Shown: positions 1 through 7,612 of the stretch, in pieces
Position numbering within the stretch: the first letter of the stretch is position 1
Layout of the letters: the number at the start of each line of letters is the position of its first letter
Origin: Burkholderiaceae bacterium
GTDB lineage: Bacteria; Pseudomonadota; Gammaproteobacteria; Burkholderiales; Burkholderiaceae
Assembly (NCBI GenBank): GCA_947371415.1
Contig: CANBPJ010000055.1
Coordinates: forward strand, 1 to 10,735
DNA length: 10,735 nucleotides
Direction of reading: 5' to 3'
Made by a program: the position numbers and the translations under genes
The notes under the pieces: generated by a model
Told to the model about the DNA's origin: nothing
The model's input: the letters and a program-made list of their open reading frames with translations, nothing else
Databases searched by the model: none

Positions 1-37
1 TTCGCCGCCCTCACAAGAGTTGCCCAGAAAATACTTT

Positions 38-1189
38 ATGCCCGAATCTTTCACTGAGGACCACCTTCTCTATTCTCCGCATCCGTCTTCGTCAGTTATG
101 GCGCAGTGGTTAGAGGAAAGTAACCGCATTACCCGTCAAATTCTGAAGACTCTCCCAACTGGAGATCAATCGGTCCCCCAGCAAAGCATTCTGAATCCCC
201 CTCTGTGGGAATTTGGTCATTTGACTTGGTTTCATGAGTTTTGGGTGCATCGAGATGGTCAGGTAAATAGACCATCCTTCATTCAAGATGCCGACTACTT
301 ATTTAACTCCTCAGAAATAGCACACCAAGATCGTTGGTCGACACCAATGCCGTGCTTAGATGCCCTGCTGGAGTACAACCACAGTGTTGTCGAAAAAACT
401 CAGAAATTACTAAGCACCCCAGTCGATAAAAAAACTGCTTACTTTATTCAGCTGGCGATCTTTCATCAAGATATGCACAATGAAGCATTTGCCTATATGT
501 GGCAAACCTTGGGGTATCCAATGCCATTCCAGCCCCTCTCAAGCACGAGTTCGCTTGAGACCGATACGCAGACTTGGATTCACTTCCCAAGGTCCACAAT
601 AAATGCAGGCTCTGATCACCACTCCGGCTTTATCTTTGATAATGAAAAATGGGCTCACCCTTTAGACCTCCCTGCTTTTGATATCGCAAGCAAACCCGTT
701 ACTAATGCTGACTATTTAGAATTTCTGGAATCTGAGGGCAATCTTTCTGCTATCAAGCCTGTAGTGCCGCCGCCCCACTGGAAAAAGGATAAAGGCATCT
801 GGTTTGAGCGATTTTTTAATACATGGCTTGCTTTAAACCCCACATCTGCTGTTCGCCATATTAATTACCTTGATGCGCAACGTTTTTGCGATCTAAATCA
901 GGTGCGCTTACCCAATGAACATGAGCTCAGCCTTTTAATGTCCCAAAATCAAACGGCGTGGCAGCCGTCTCACTTATGGGAGTGGACTAGCAGCCCCTTT
1001 GCCCCCTTCCCCGGATTTAACTCAGACCCCTATATCGACTATTCGCAACCATGGTTTGATGGAACCCACCAAGTACTTAAGGGTGGCAGCCCATTTACAC
1101 CCGATCGCCTCAAAAGAACGGCATTTCGTAACTTTTATCAAGGCCATAGAAGCGATCATTTTTGCGGCTTTCGTACGTGCTTACTCTAA
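38..1189 (+). CDS. senA: EgtB-like non-haem iron enzyme, probable selenoneine synthase SenA
   Basis: The family joins a sulfur or selenium donor to C2 of the hercynine imidazole in an O2- and Fe(II)-dependent reaction. SenA uses a selenosugar and leads to selenoneine; EgtB uses cysteine or gamma-Glu-Cys and leads to ergothioneine. Numbering from ATG 38, an N-terminal DinB-like helical domain carries the putative iron triad: H61 in LWEFGHLTWF, then H143 and H147 in the HX3HXE motif HQDMHNE. The C-terminal half is a formylglycine-generating-enzyme/sulfatase-modifying fold with LPNEHEL, LWEWTSSPF and the closing FCGFRTC. The SenA rather than EgtB reading rests on neighbours: selD, a SenB-type glycosyltransferase and egtD, with no egtA or egtC. 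The frame is open to the left edge. A TTG at 20 is in frame but AAGAG abuts it, so I chose ATG 38, which gives 383 aa; a start left of the window is possible. Confidence 0.85.
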   Translation: MPESFTEDHLLYSPHPSSSVMAQWLEESNRITRQILKTLPTGDQSVPQQSILNPPLWEFGHLTWFHEFWVHRDGQVNRPSFIQDADYLFNSSEIAHQDRWSTPMPCLDALLEYNHSVVEKTQKLLSTPVDKKTAYFIQLAIFHQDMHNEAFAYMWQTLGYPMPFQPLSSTSSLETDTQTWIHFPRSTINAGSDHHSGFIFDNEKWAHPLDLPAFDIASKPVTNADYLEFLESEGNLSAIKPVVPPPHWKKDKGIWFERFFNTWLALNPTSAVRHINYLDAQRFCDLNQVRLPNEHELSLLMSQNQTAWQPSHLWEWTSSPFAPFPGFNSDPYIDYSQPWFDGTHQVLKGGSPFTPDRLKRTAFRNFYQGHRSDHFCGFRTCLL

Positions 1190-1200
1190 ATTGAGTAAGC
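1179..1200 (+). repeat. 8-bp perfect inverted repeat across the senA stop codon
   Basis: GCTTACTC (1179-1186) and GAGTAAGC (1193-1200) are perfect reverse complements around a 6-base loop that holds the senA TAA. No T-run follows, so it is not a standard intrinsic terminator. It could protect the 3' end of the message or affect passage into selD. Confidence 0.5.
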
Positions 1201-1249
1201 TCATGATGTTGTAGTGTTTGCTACCTTTAATTTGAACTGTTAATTTTTT

Positions 1250-2296
1250 ATGACCACACCTTATAACGGCCGTCTTACCTCTCTATCTCACGGTGGGGGT
1301 TGTGGCTGCAAGATTGCACCCGGTATCTTAAGTGACATCCTGAAGGCCTCGCCGATGCGCAATTTACCTGCTGCGCTATTAGCTGGCTCTGATAACAATG
1401 AAGATGCCGCCGTCTACCAAATTAATGAAAATCAGGCGATCGTTGCGACGACAGATTTCTTTATGCCAATCGTTGACGACCCCTTTGAGTTTGGTCGCAT
1501 TGCTGCAACCAACGCAATTTCCGATATCTACGCAATGGGTGCTCAACCCCTTTTTGCACTTGCGCTCTTAGGTATGCCTATTCAGGTTTTGCCTCTAGAG
1601 GTGATTCAGCAAGTGACTGCTGGCGGGGAGTCCGTCTGCAATGATGCCGGAATTATGATTGCCGGTGGCCACTCCATAGATACGGTAGAGCCCATTTACG
1701 GCTTAGTAGCAATTGGTATAGTGGATCCAAAAAAACTGAAGCGCAATAACGGCGCGCAAGCGGGTGACAGCATCATCCTCAGCAAACCATTGGGCGTAGG
1801 CATACTTTCTGCAGCACTGAAAAAAGAGATTCTCTCTGAAGCAGGCTATAAAGAGATGATTGCACTCACCACTAAGCTGAACAAGCCTGGTGTTGCACTC
1901 TCACAGCTAGAGGGCGTACATGCCCTAACCGATGTAACGGGCTTTGGCTTAGCGGGACATTTACTTGAGATGGCTAGAGGCTCTCAACTAATGGCGCAGA
2001 TCCAATGGGATGCCATCCCAGTAGTACAAGAAGCCGTTGAGCACGTCAAAGCAGATGTCTTTACTGGCGCCTCCACTCGCAACTGGGCTGGCTATGGCAA
2101 GGAAGTTCAGCTCGCAAGCAATCTGGAGCTTTGGCAACAAAATGTACTCACTGATCCACAAACCAGTGGCGGCCTACTGATTTCTTGCGCGCCAGAGCAA
2201 GAAGCTGAAGTCCTTTCAATCTTAAATTTGGGCGGCTTTGCTAGCGCTAAAAAAATTGGTCAGTTTGTAGCGGGCATAGGCCTGTCTGTTAACTAA
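1250..2296 (+). CDS. selD: Selenide, water dikinase (selenophosphate synthetase), SenC role
   Basis: SelD converts selenide and ATP to selenophosphate, AMP and phosphate in the cytoplasm. The 348-residue product is full length and aligns by eye with E. coli SelD throughout. The N-terminal SHGGGCGCKI places the catalytic pair at C18 and K21, matching C17 and K20 of E. coli, so this is the Cys form and not a selenoprotein. Further family motifs are DDAAVY-like EDAAVY, TTDFFMPIVDDPFEFGRIAA, AGGHSID, TDVTGFGLAGHL and DPQTSGGLL. A stop at 1241 fixes ATG 1250 as the only reasonable start, yet no Shine-Dalgarno sequence precedes it (the upstream bases are T-rich). It follows senA by 60 bp and precedes the importer by 44 bp. 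No selA, selB, selC or selU is in view, so here selenophosphate most likely feeds the SenB enzyme encoded downstream. Use for Sec or selenouridine elsewhere in the genome cannot be excluded. Confidence 0.96.
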   Translation: MTTPYNGRLTSLSHGGGCGCKIAPGILSDILKASPMRNLPAALLAGSDNNEDAAVYQINENQAIVATTDFFMPIVDDPFEFGRIAATNAISDIYAMGAQPLFALALLGMPIQVLPLEVIQQVTAGGESVCNDAGIMIAGGHSIDTVEPIYGLVAIGIVDPKKLKRNNGAQAGDSIILSKPLGVGILSAALKKEILSEAGYKEMIALTTKLNKPGVALSQLEGVHALTDVTGFGLAGHLLEMARGSQLMAQIQWDAIPVVQEAVEHVKADVFTGASTRNWAGYGKEVQLASNLELWQQNVLTDPQTSGGLLISCAPEQEAEVLSILNLGGFASAKKIGQFVAGIGLSVN

Positions 2297-2340
2297 ATAT
2301 CCAGCCATATCAATATTCACATCTACAGGAAAATCAACTG

Positions 2341-3222
2341 ATGAAATTTATCAAAATAAATACAATGAAGCACTTCATCGGCGCATTGCTTGCTTTTGGT
2401 ATTGCCACTTCCGCAAGTATCCCAGTCCTAGCGCAAGATATTCTGCGTATTTCTGCCATACCAGATGAATCACCGACAGAGCTGCAACGCAAATTCAAAC
2501 CTCTTGCTGAGTATCTATCAAAAGAGACCGGCATGAAGGTTGAATTCACACCAGTGACTGACTACGCAGCAGTAGTGGAGGCTCTGGCAACCAAGAAAAT
2601 TGATATGGCTTGGCTAGGCGGCTTTACTTATGTACAGACCAAGATTAGAACCAATGGCACAGCAAATCCAATTATCCAAAGAGCTGAAGATGAGAAATTT
2701 ACAAGCGTTTTCATTGTTCCGGCTGACAGCCCACTAAAAACATTAAGCGAACTCAAGGGTAAAACTATTGCATTTGGCTCGCCGTCCTCAACATCTGGAC
2801 ATCTCATGCCACGCTACTTCCTGATGCAGGCTGGCGTAAATCCCGATAAAGATTTCAAAAACATTGCGTTTTCAGGGGCTCATGATGCAACAGTTGCTTT
2901 TGTAGCCAGCGGCAAAGCAGATGTTGGAGCGCTGAACGCATCGGTTTGGGCTAAGCTAAATGAGGCAAAAAACCCCAATGCACTGAAGTCAAAAGTACTC
3001 TCCACAACACCACCCTATTTTGACTACAACTGGACGGTTCGTGGCGACCTTGATCCTGCAACTGTTAAGAAAATTACCGAGGCATTCTTAAAGTTAGACG
3101 CCAACAATCCTAACCAAAAAGAATTGATGGATCTACAACGTGCGAGCAAGTATGTCACAACTAAATCATCCAATTACGACGATATTGAAAAAGCAGCGCG
3201 GTCCGCTGGATTGATTAAGTAG
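2341..3222 (+). CDS. PhnD-type periplasmic binding protein of putative selenate/selenium ABC importer
   Basis: This is the solute-binding component of the importer encoded by the next three genes. The 293-residue precursor has a clear signal peptide: a KFIKINTMKH basic start, a hydrophobic core around residues 12-25 and a likely cleavage after A31 (VLA before QD). The mature part is a two-lobed PhnD/phosphonate-type fold, with IPDESPTELQ near the N-terminus, a KKIDMAWLGG segment and a second-lobe GSPSSTSGHLMPRYFL segment. I recall a PhnD-like subfamily that sits beside selD and is named putative selenate-binding, and the context fits it. Phosphonate or phosphite as ligand is less likely because no C-P lyase or phosphonatase gene is near. 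AGGA at 2327-2330 lies 10 bases before the ATG, the best ribosome binding site among the first genes of the run. The ligand is inferred, not shown. Confidence 0.85.
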   Translation: MKFIKINTMKHFIGALLAFGIATSASIPVLAQDILRISAIPDESPTELQRKFKPLAEYLSKETGMKVEFTPVTDYAAVVEALATKKIDMAWLGGFTYVQTKIRTNGTANPIIQRAEDEKFTSVFIVPADSPLKTLSELKGKTIAFGSPSSTSGHLMPRYFLMQAGVNPDKDFKNIAFSGAHDATVAFVASGKADVGALNASVWAKLNEAKNPNALKSKVLSTTPPYFDYNWTVRGDLDPATVKKITEAFLKLDANNPNQKELMDLQRASKYVTTKSSNYDDIEKAARSAGLIK

Positions 3223-3226
3223 TCTT

Positions 3227-4006
3227 GTGGGATTTTTATTACAAGAGCTGAGCTTTCAGCACAGCAATGGGAAAACAGCCCTAAGTCAAATTTCATTGAT
3301 GGCGAATGGCGGTGAGTGCATTGCCGTCATCGGCCCATCAGGCTCTGGCAAGACAACGCTCTTAAGTATTTTAGCCACCGCCCTGAAGCCATCTCTCGGG
3401 ACGGTTGAAATACTGGGGAAGAATCCTTGGAAACTCCCTAAGCCATCACTCAAGCGCTTACGCTCAAAGATCGGCTTAGTGCATCAAGCGCCTCCAATCC
3501 CTCCGAGACAAAGGGCCATTACTGCAATTCTTGCTGGTCGACTCGGACAATGGCCGCTCTGGAAATCAATTCTGTCCTTAATTTATCCAGTGGATATACG
3601 GGGGCCGCAAGCTTGCTTAGAGCGCCTAGATCTGGCTGATAAGCTATTTGATCGTTGCGACTGCCTATCGGGCGGTCAATTACAACGCGTCGGAGTTGCC
3701 AGAGTAATGTATCAAGAGCCCCACCTCGTCCTCGCCGATGAACCAGTATCGGCTATGGACCCCGTCCTATCGGACCTGACCATTGGTGCACTGATTGAAG
3801 AAGCGAAAAGGTGTAATGCCACTTTGGTTGCCAGCCTTCATGCAGTAGATATTGCCCTGCGGTGGTTTCCACGCATCATCGGCATTCGGGATGGTCAAAT
3901 TATTTTTGACTTACCCTCAAGCCAGGTGAGTGAAATCATACTCAAGGAGCTGTATGCATCAGAGCTTGGCGGACTTCCAAAGCAAGCTAGTAGCACTGCA
4001 TTCTGA
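3227..4006 (+). CDS. ABC transporter ATPase (PhnC-type) of putative selenium importer
   Basis: This is the cytoplasmic ATP-hydrolysing subunit that powers the importer. All nucleotide-binding motifs are present in order: Walker A GPSGSGKT (36-43), a Q-loop glutamine in VHQAPP (about 86), signature LSGGQ (147-151), Walker B LVLADEP with D171 and E172, and H-loop histidine H205 in SLHAVD. The C-terminal IIGIRDGQIIFDLPSSQ resembles PhnC proteins. The start is GTG 3227, only 4 bases after the binding-protein stop. No strong Shine-Dalgarno sequence is seen, so translational coupling to the upstream gene is likely. At 259 aa it is the usual length for the family. Assignment to PhnC-type importers is firm; the selenium oxyanion as substrate comes from gene context. 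Confidence 0.9.
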   Translation: MGFLLQELSFQHSNGKTALSQISLMANGGECIAVIGPSGSGKTTLLSILATALKPSLGTVEILGKNPWKLPKPSLKRLRSKIGLVHQAPPIPPRQRAITAILAGRLGQWPLWKSILSLIYPVDIRGPQACLERLDLADKLFDRCDCLSGGQLQRVGVARVMYQEPHLVLADEPVSAMDPVLSDLTIGALIEEAKRCNATLVASLHAVDIALRWFPRIIGIRDGQIIFDLPSSQVSEIILKELYASELGGLPKQASSTAF

Positions 4007-4039
4007 TAGCCAAGAGAGTTATTACCATCCTAGACCGCC

Positions 4040-4867
4040 ATGCATATATCGGCTAATTTTAGAGACCCTGCTGCGCCTTATCGACTAACGGGCCTATTGC
4101 TTGCCATTGGCATTCTCTGGCCTATGTTGCAACTCGCTCAATTTGAACCTAAGCTTTTAGTTGACCCTAACAATATTCAAGTGATGGGTAATTTTCTTGC
4201 GCAGTTTTTTCCGCCAAATATGGAAGCAGTATTTTTATCGCTCGTCCTAAAGGCTACTGTAGAGACGCTCGCCATGGCTACCGCAGGCATTGCCTTAGCC
4301 ATGATCATTGCAGTACCCCTGGGCTTAATCATCTCCTATAGCCTATCAATCTCACGGATAGGCCCCACATCCGACCATCAATTTGCTCAATCCATTCGAT
4401 TTCTTGCACGCTCCCTCATGCTGGTACTACGAGGTATTCCAGAGATTGTCTGGGCACTTCTATTGGTGAGGGTCTTCGGCTTGGGTCCAATTGCAGGTGT
4501 TTTGGCTATTGCTATCACCTACGGGGGCATGCTCGCTAAAGTCTATTCAGAAATTTTGGAGTCAGGCAATACGCTACCTGCTCGCGCCCTCATCTTATCT
4601 GGCAGCAATCGTATAGCGGCATTTTTATATGGGTTATTGCCAGGCTCAGCGCAAGAGCTTGCCTCCTATACAGTCTATCGCTGGGAGTGCGCCGTTAGAG
4701 CTTCCGTTGTGATGGGGTTTGTCGGCGCAGGCGGTCTAGGTCAGCTCATGGATCAGTCCATGAAAATGCTCAATGGCGGAGAAGTTTCGACTATCTTGCT
4801 CGTATTTTTGGGTCTTGTATTGCTAGCCGACTACATCAGCTTAGTCATTCGAAGGCAGCTGACATGA
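4040..4867 (+). CDS. ABC transporter permease 1 (PhnE-type) of putative selenium importer
   Basis: This inner-membrane permease has 275 residues. Hydrophobic stretches lie near residues 16-33, 65-102, 128-170 and 247-267. The cytoplasmic coupling segment has the PhnE pattern: ALILSGSNRIAAFLYGLLPG, then YTVYRWECAVRASVVMGFVG and AGGLGQ. A stop at 4031 leaves ATG 4040 as the start, with no recognisable Shine-Dalgarno sequence. It lies 33 bp after the ATPase gene and overlaps permease 2 by four bases. It is visibly related to permease 2 (shared QFFPP/RFFPP and YRWE motifs, same C-terminal GAGGLGQ), so the pair probably arose by duplication and forms a heterodimeric channel. Confidence 0.88.
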   Translation: MHISANFRDPAAPYRLTGLLLAIGILWPMLQLAQFEPKLLVDPNNIQVMGNFLAQFFPPNMEAVFLSLVLKATVETLAMATAGIALAMIIAVPLGLIISYSLSISRIGPTSDHQFAQSIRFLARSLMLVLRGIPEIVWALLLVRVFGLGPIAGVLAIAITYGGMLAKVYSEILESGNTLPARALILSGSNRIAAFLYGLLPGSAQELASYTVYRWECAVRASVVMGFVGAGGLGQLMDQSMKMLNGGEVSTILLVFLGLVLLADYISLVIRRQLT

Positions 4868-5670
4868 GTACTCCCATCAATATTCAACCTGCCCGCCAAT
4901 TTTGCCTTCAGTGCCTCTTAACGCTCTTGATCGTATTTGGATTAACGATTGCCAGTTTTATTTACCTCTCCCTGAATCCAGCCGACCTCTTCACTCTGGA
5001 GGCGATGAGGAATATGGCAGAATTCATTGGACGATTTTTTCCGCCTGATCTGAGTGCTGATTTCCTAGAAAAAATTGGATATGGCGTTTTACAAACGCTA
5101 GCGATTTCTGCTTTAGCGACCCTGATTGCAGCCATCCTTAGTCTTGGACTCTCACTGCCGGTATCGGGAAAATTTGGACTGCTAGCTAAGGGGCTCGCGC
5201 GCTTCATTTGCAACTTTTTGCGATCCGTCCCTGAATTAGTTTGGGCAGCCTTAATGGTGCTGGCCGTTGGCCTCGGGCCATTCGCAGGTACCTTGGCGTT
5301 GATGCTACACACCACTGGAGTTTTAGGAAGGCTGTTTGGTGAGGCATTGGAAAATAATCCCGTGAGCTCTAGTAACGCTCTCGAACTCAGTGGCTCCGGG
5401 AGGGTCGCTAGCTTCTTATATGGCACACTCCCTGGAATCGCCCCTCAACTACTCTCTTATAGCCTGTACCGCTGGGAAATGAATATCCGCATGGCAACTA
5501 TTTTAGGTTTTGTAGGCGCAGGTGGATTAGGGCAGATGCTGTACTACGAGCTTTCACTGCTCAGAGAAGCGCAAGCATCAACCGTCATCATCGCAATGCT
5601 ACTCTTAGTCATCCTAGTCGATACGATCAGCAGCAAACTACGTCGAATTCAGATGCATAACCTGGGTTAA
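4864..5670 (+). CDS. ABC transporter permease 2 (PhnE-type) of putative selenium importer
   Basis: This is the second inner-membrane permease, 268 residues, and a paralogue of the preceding gene. Its start overlaps the upstream stop in an ATGA junction at 4864-4867, and GAAGG at 4851-4855 sits 8 bases upstream, so coupled translation is expected. Hydrophobic segments lie around residues 14-36, 75-100, 115-150 and 235-255. The coupling loop reads ALELSGSGRVASFLYGTLPG, followed by YSLYRWEMNIRMATILGFVG and AGGLGQ, typical of PhnE. Two permeases with one ATPase and one binding protein is a known arrangement in PhnCDE-like importers. egtD follows 33 bp downstream in the same orientation, which suggests transcription with the importer. 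Confidence 0.88.
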   Translation: MSTPINIQPARQFCLQCLLTLLIVFGLTIASFIYLSLNPADLFTLEAMRNMAEFIGRFFPPDLSADFLEKIGYGVLQTLAISALATLIAAILSLGLSLPVSGKFGLLAKGLARFICNFLRSVPELVWAALMVLAVGLGPFAGTLALMLHTTGVLGRLFGEALENNPVSSSNALELSGSGRVASFLYGTLPGIAPQLLSYSLYRWEMNIRMATILGFVGAGGLGQMLYYELSLLREAQASTVIIAMLLLVILVDTISSKLRRIQMHNLG

Positions 5671-5678
5671 GCAACCCA
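5663..5678 (+). repeat. 6-bp inverted repeat across the permease 2 stop codon
   Basis: TGGGTT (5663-5668) and AACCCA (5673-5678) pair perfectly over a 4-base loop that carries part of the TAA stop. No T-run follows. It is weak as a terminator but sits at the stop codon in the same way as the hairpin at 1179-1200. Confidence 0.35.
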
Positions 5679-5703
5679 CTAACTCATCTCCACAGACAAT
5701 CGA

Positions 5704-6645
5704 ATGAAAAAAATACTCACCCAGGAATTACTGCTTAGTCTTACTGCTGATAAGCCCTCGATATCGCCAAAGTTTTTTTACGATGCTATCGGCTCACACC
5801 TTTTTGATGTCATTACACTTCTTGAGGAATACTATCCAACTCGTACAGAGAAATGGATCATGGATGCCTATCAGCGTGATATTGCTGATGCAGTGGATGA
5901 TTGTGATGTTTTACTTGATCTAGGCGCCGGTAATTGTGCGAAAGCCAGTAGGCTTTTCGATGCTATTGAGCCAAAGCAATATTGGGCGCTCGATATTTCA
6001 AAGGAATATTTAGAGGCTGCCGTTGCCGATCTACAAAAACAGTTTCCGCACATTGAGATGTCAGCTCATGCTCTTGATCTCAGCTTGCCATTGTCATTTC
6101 CCGATCTGCAAAAACTGCGGAAAATATTTTTCTTCCCAGGATCCTCAATTGGGAACTATGATCCCGAAAAAGCAGATCAGTTTTTTGCCAATATCGCTTA
6201 TGAGTGCCATGGAAATGGCGGACTTTTAATTGGCGTTGATTTAGTCAAAGATGATGAAACCCTGCATCTTGCCTACAACGACCCTTTGGGCGTCACAGCT
6301 GCATTCAATTTAAATGCTCTTTTAAATGTCAATCGACTGATTGGTAGCAACTTCAATCTTCAAGATTGGGAGCACTATGCCTTTTTTAATGCATCCAAAT
6401 CACGTATTGAAATGCACCTTCGCGCGCTAACTGATGTAGAAGTAGTTCTGCCAGGCAATGGAACTCAGGATCACCTTATTTCCTTTAACGCGGGGGATTT
6501 AATTCATACAGAAAATAGTTATAAATATACTCAAGAACGTTTTGTAGAAAAGCTTCGGCGCGCTGGATTTGATGATATTCACTGCTGGACAGATCCAAGT
6601 GATTACTTTTTGGTTTGCTTTGCAAACGCCAATAAGCCTTCTTAG
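5704..6645 (+). CDS. egtD: L-histidine Nα-methyltransferase EgtD (hercynine synthase)
   Basis: EgtD trimethylates the alpha-amino group of histidine with three SAM molecules to give hercynine, the acceptor for SenA or EgtB. The 313 residues cover the whole family. Visible motifs are EYYPTRTE (42-49), the SAM loop LLDLGAGNCAK (70-80), FFPGSSIGNY (143-152), LAYNDPLGVTAAFNLN (from 189) and ENSYKY (270-275). G146, N151 and Y191 keep the spacing of the histidine-binding G161, N166 and Y206 of the Mycobacterium EgtD, and E270/S272 fit its E282/S284 pair. The start is ATG 5704, with no clear Shine-Dalgarno sequence. It closes the plus-strand run, 33 bp after the importer, and its TAG is one base from the stop of the convergent senB. 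Because hercynine is shared by both pathways, egtD alone would not separate selenoneine from ergothioneine. Confidence 0.96.
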   Translation: MKKILTQELLLSLTADKPSISPKFFYDAIGSHLFDVITLLEEYYPTRTEKWIMDAYQRDIADAVDDCDVLLDLGAGNCAKASRLFDAIEPKQYWALDISKEYLEAAVADLQKQFPHIEMSAHALDLSLPLSFPDLQKLRKIFFFPGSSIGNYDPEKADQFFANIAYECHGNGGLLIGVDLVKDDETLHLAYNDPLGVTAAFNLNALLNVNRLIGSNFNLQDWEHYAFFNASKSRIEMHLRALTDVEVVLPGNGTQDHLISFNAGDLIHTENSYKYTQERFVEKLRRAGFDDIHCWTDPSDYFLVCFANANKPS

Positions 6646-6646
6646 C

Positions 6647-7606
6647 TTAGACCTTCATTAATTTTATTAGCATGTCTTGAATAGAGTGCATCTCTCGCTC
6701 AGGGCTAATTAAATCTTTTCGCGTGCTGATATGTTTTTTTAGTGAGGCATAGAAATCTGGCATGGTTTCAGATTGGTACAACAATCTTGCCAGCTTAGCC
6801 TCATCACCAAGCGGGTAATACCCAGGATAATCATCCCCTAGTAAACCTCGATTGCCTGGTATATCCGATGCTATCACCGGAATACCGAGCGCTATTGCCT
6901 CTGAGACAACATGGGCCCCACCCTCCATACGACTAGAGATCACCATGAGATGGCTTTGTGAGAGTGCCCTCAAGGTATCAGCATGACTCACTTCACCAAT
7001 CCATTGGTAATGCTCTAGGTTTTCACTATATTCTCTCGCAGTCAATTCCATTTGGGCATTCATTGCCTTGCCTAAATGTCGGATATGGATTTTGGAGTCT
7101 GGCGGCATCAAGGATAGGCTACGGGCAATGCAAAAGGGATCCTTTTCTTCCCTAAGGTGGCCAATCACTGTTACTTGAAAATCTAGGCCAGAGATTACCT
7201 GCGAACCATCAACCAGAACGGATTGATAAATCACTAGAGCCTTATGCCGAAGATGGGTTGGAATTGAATCTAATGCCGAAGACTGTAAAACAATCAATTG
7301 ATCGGCCACTTCCATTGAGTGAAGAACCTCATGATGGGTTGCCATATCTCGGTATAAGTCAGTGCCCGTCAGAACCAAAGCAATCGGCCTATCAGGGTGT
7401 TGCTGATGAAACTCCATAATGGATGAATGACTTCGGTAAGCATGCAGCGCTACAAGAATGGCAGCATCACCACCTGACCAGGTCTCAGTAACTACAGCTC
7501 CATAACCGAGCTTCCCCAAGAGATCCTTCCAGCGCAAAGCCGTAATACGATTTCCATGCAGGCTACCTTGCGGCGCTGGTGTGACGATTTCAACTAGTGG
7601 TTTAAT
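6647..7606 (-). CDS. senB: SenB-type selenosugar synthase (GT4-like glycosyltransferase), apparent ATT start
   Basis: SenB enzymes make a selenosugar from selenophosphate and a UDP-N-acetylhexosamine, giving the selenium donor for SenA. The fold is GT-B: an N-terminal lobe with VEIVTPAP and GNRITALRW, LTGTDLYRD (about 79-87), and a C-terminal lobe with VIGHLREEKDP and the GT4 E-X7-E motif at E228 and E236 in RMEGGAHVVSEA. The first canonical start in frame is TTG at 7537, but it would remove the first beta strand and the conserved glycine-rich loop. The frame stays open upstream to TAA at 7616-7618 and holds no ATG, GTG or TTG there. AAGAG (7617-7613) lies 6 bases before ATT (7606-7604), so I take that ATT as the start, giving 319 aa. 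A sequencing error or a different non-canonical codon remains possible. It is probably cotranscribed with the GST-like gene, 25 bp upstream. Confidence 0.85.
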   Translation of the reverse strand: MKPLVEIVTPAPQGSLHGNRITALRWKDLLGKLGYGAVVTETWSGGDAAILVALHAYRSHSSIMEFHQQHPDRPIALVLTGTDLYRDMATHHEVLHSMEVADQLIVLQSSALDSIPTHLRHKALVIYQSVLVDGSQVISGLDFQVTVIGHLREEKDPFCIARSLSLMPPDSKIHIRHLGKAMNAQMELTAREYSENLEHYQWIGEVSHADTLRALSQSHLMVISSRMEGGAHVVSEAIALGIPVIASDIPGNRGLLGDDYPGYYPLGDEAKLARLLYQSETMPDFYASLKKHISTRKDLISPEREMHSIQDMLIKLMKV

Positions 7607-7612
7607 TTTGGG

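Noticed and set aside
1179..1249. Intrinsic terminator after senA
   Set aside because: The 8-bp hairpin is not followed by a T-run; the T-rich stretch at 1243-1249 is too far away and directly abuts selD.
1301..1315. Possible selenocysteine in SelD
   Set aside because: The catalytic codon is TGC (C18), not TGA, and no stop interrupts the frame.
4962..5426. 154-codon open frame on the minus strand
   Set aside because: It is the antisense shadow of permease 2, with low-complexity Ser/Ala/Lys composition and no motif.
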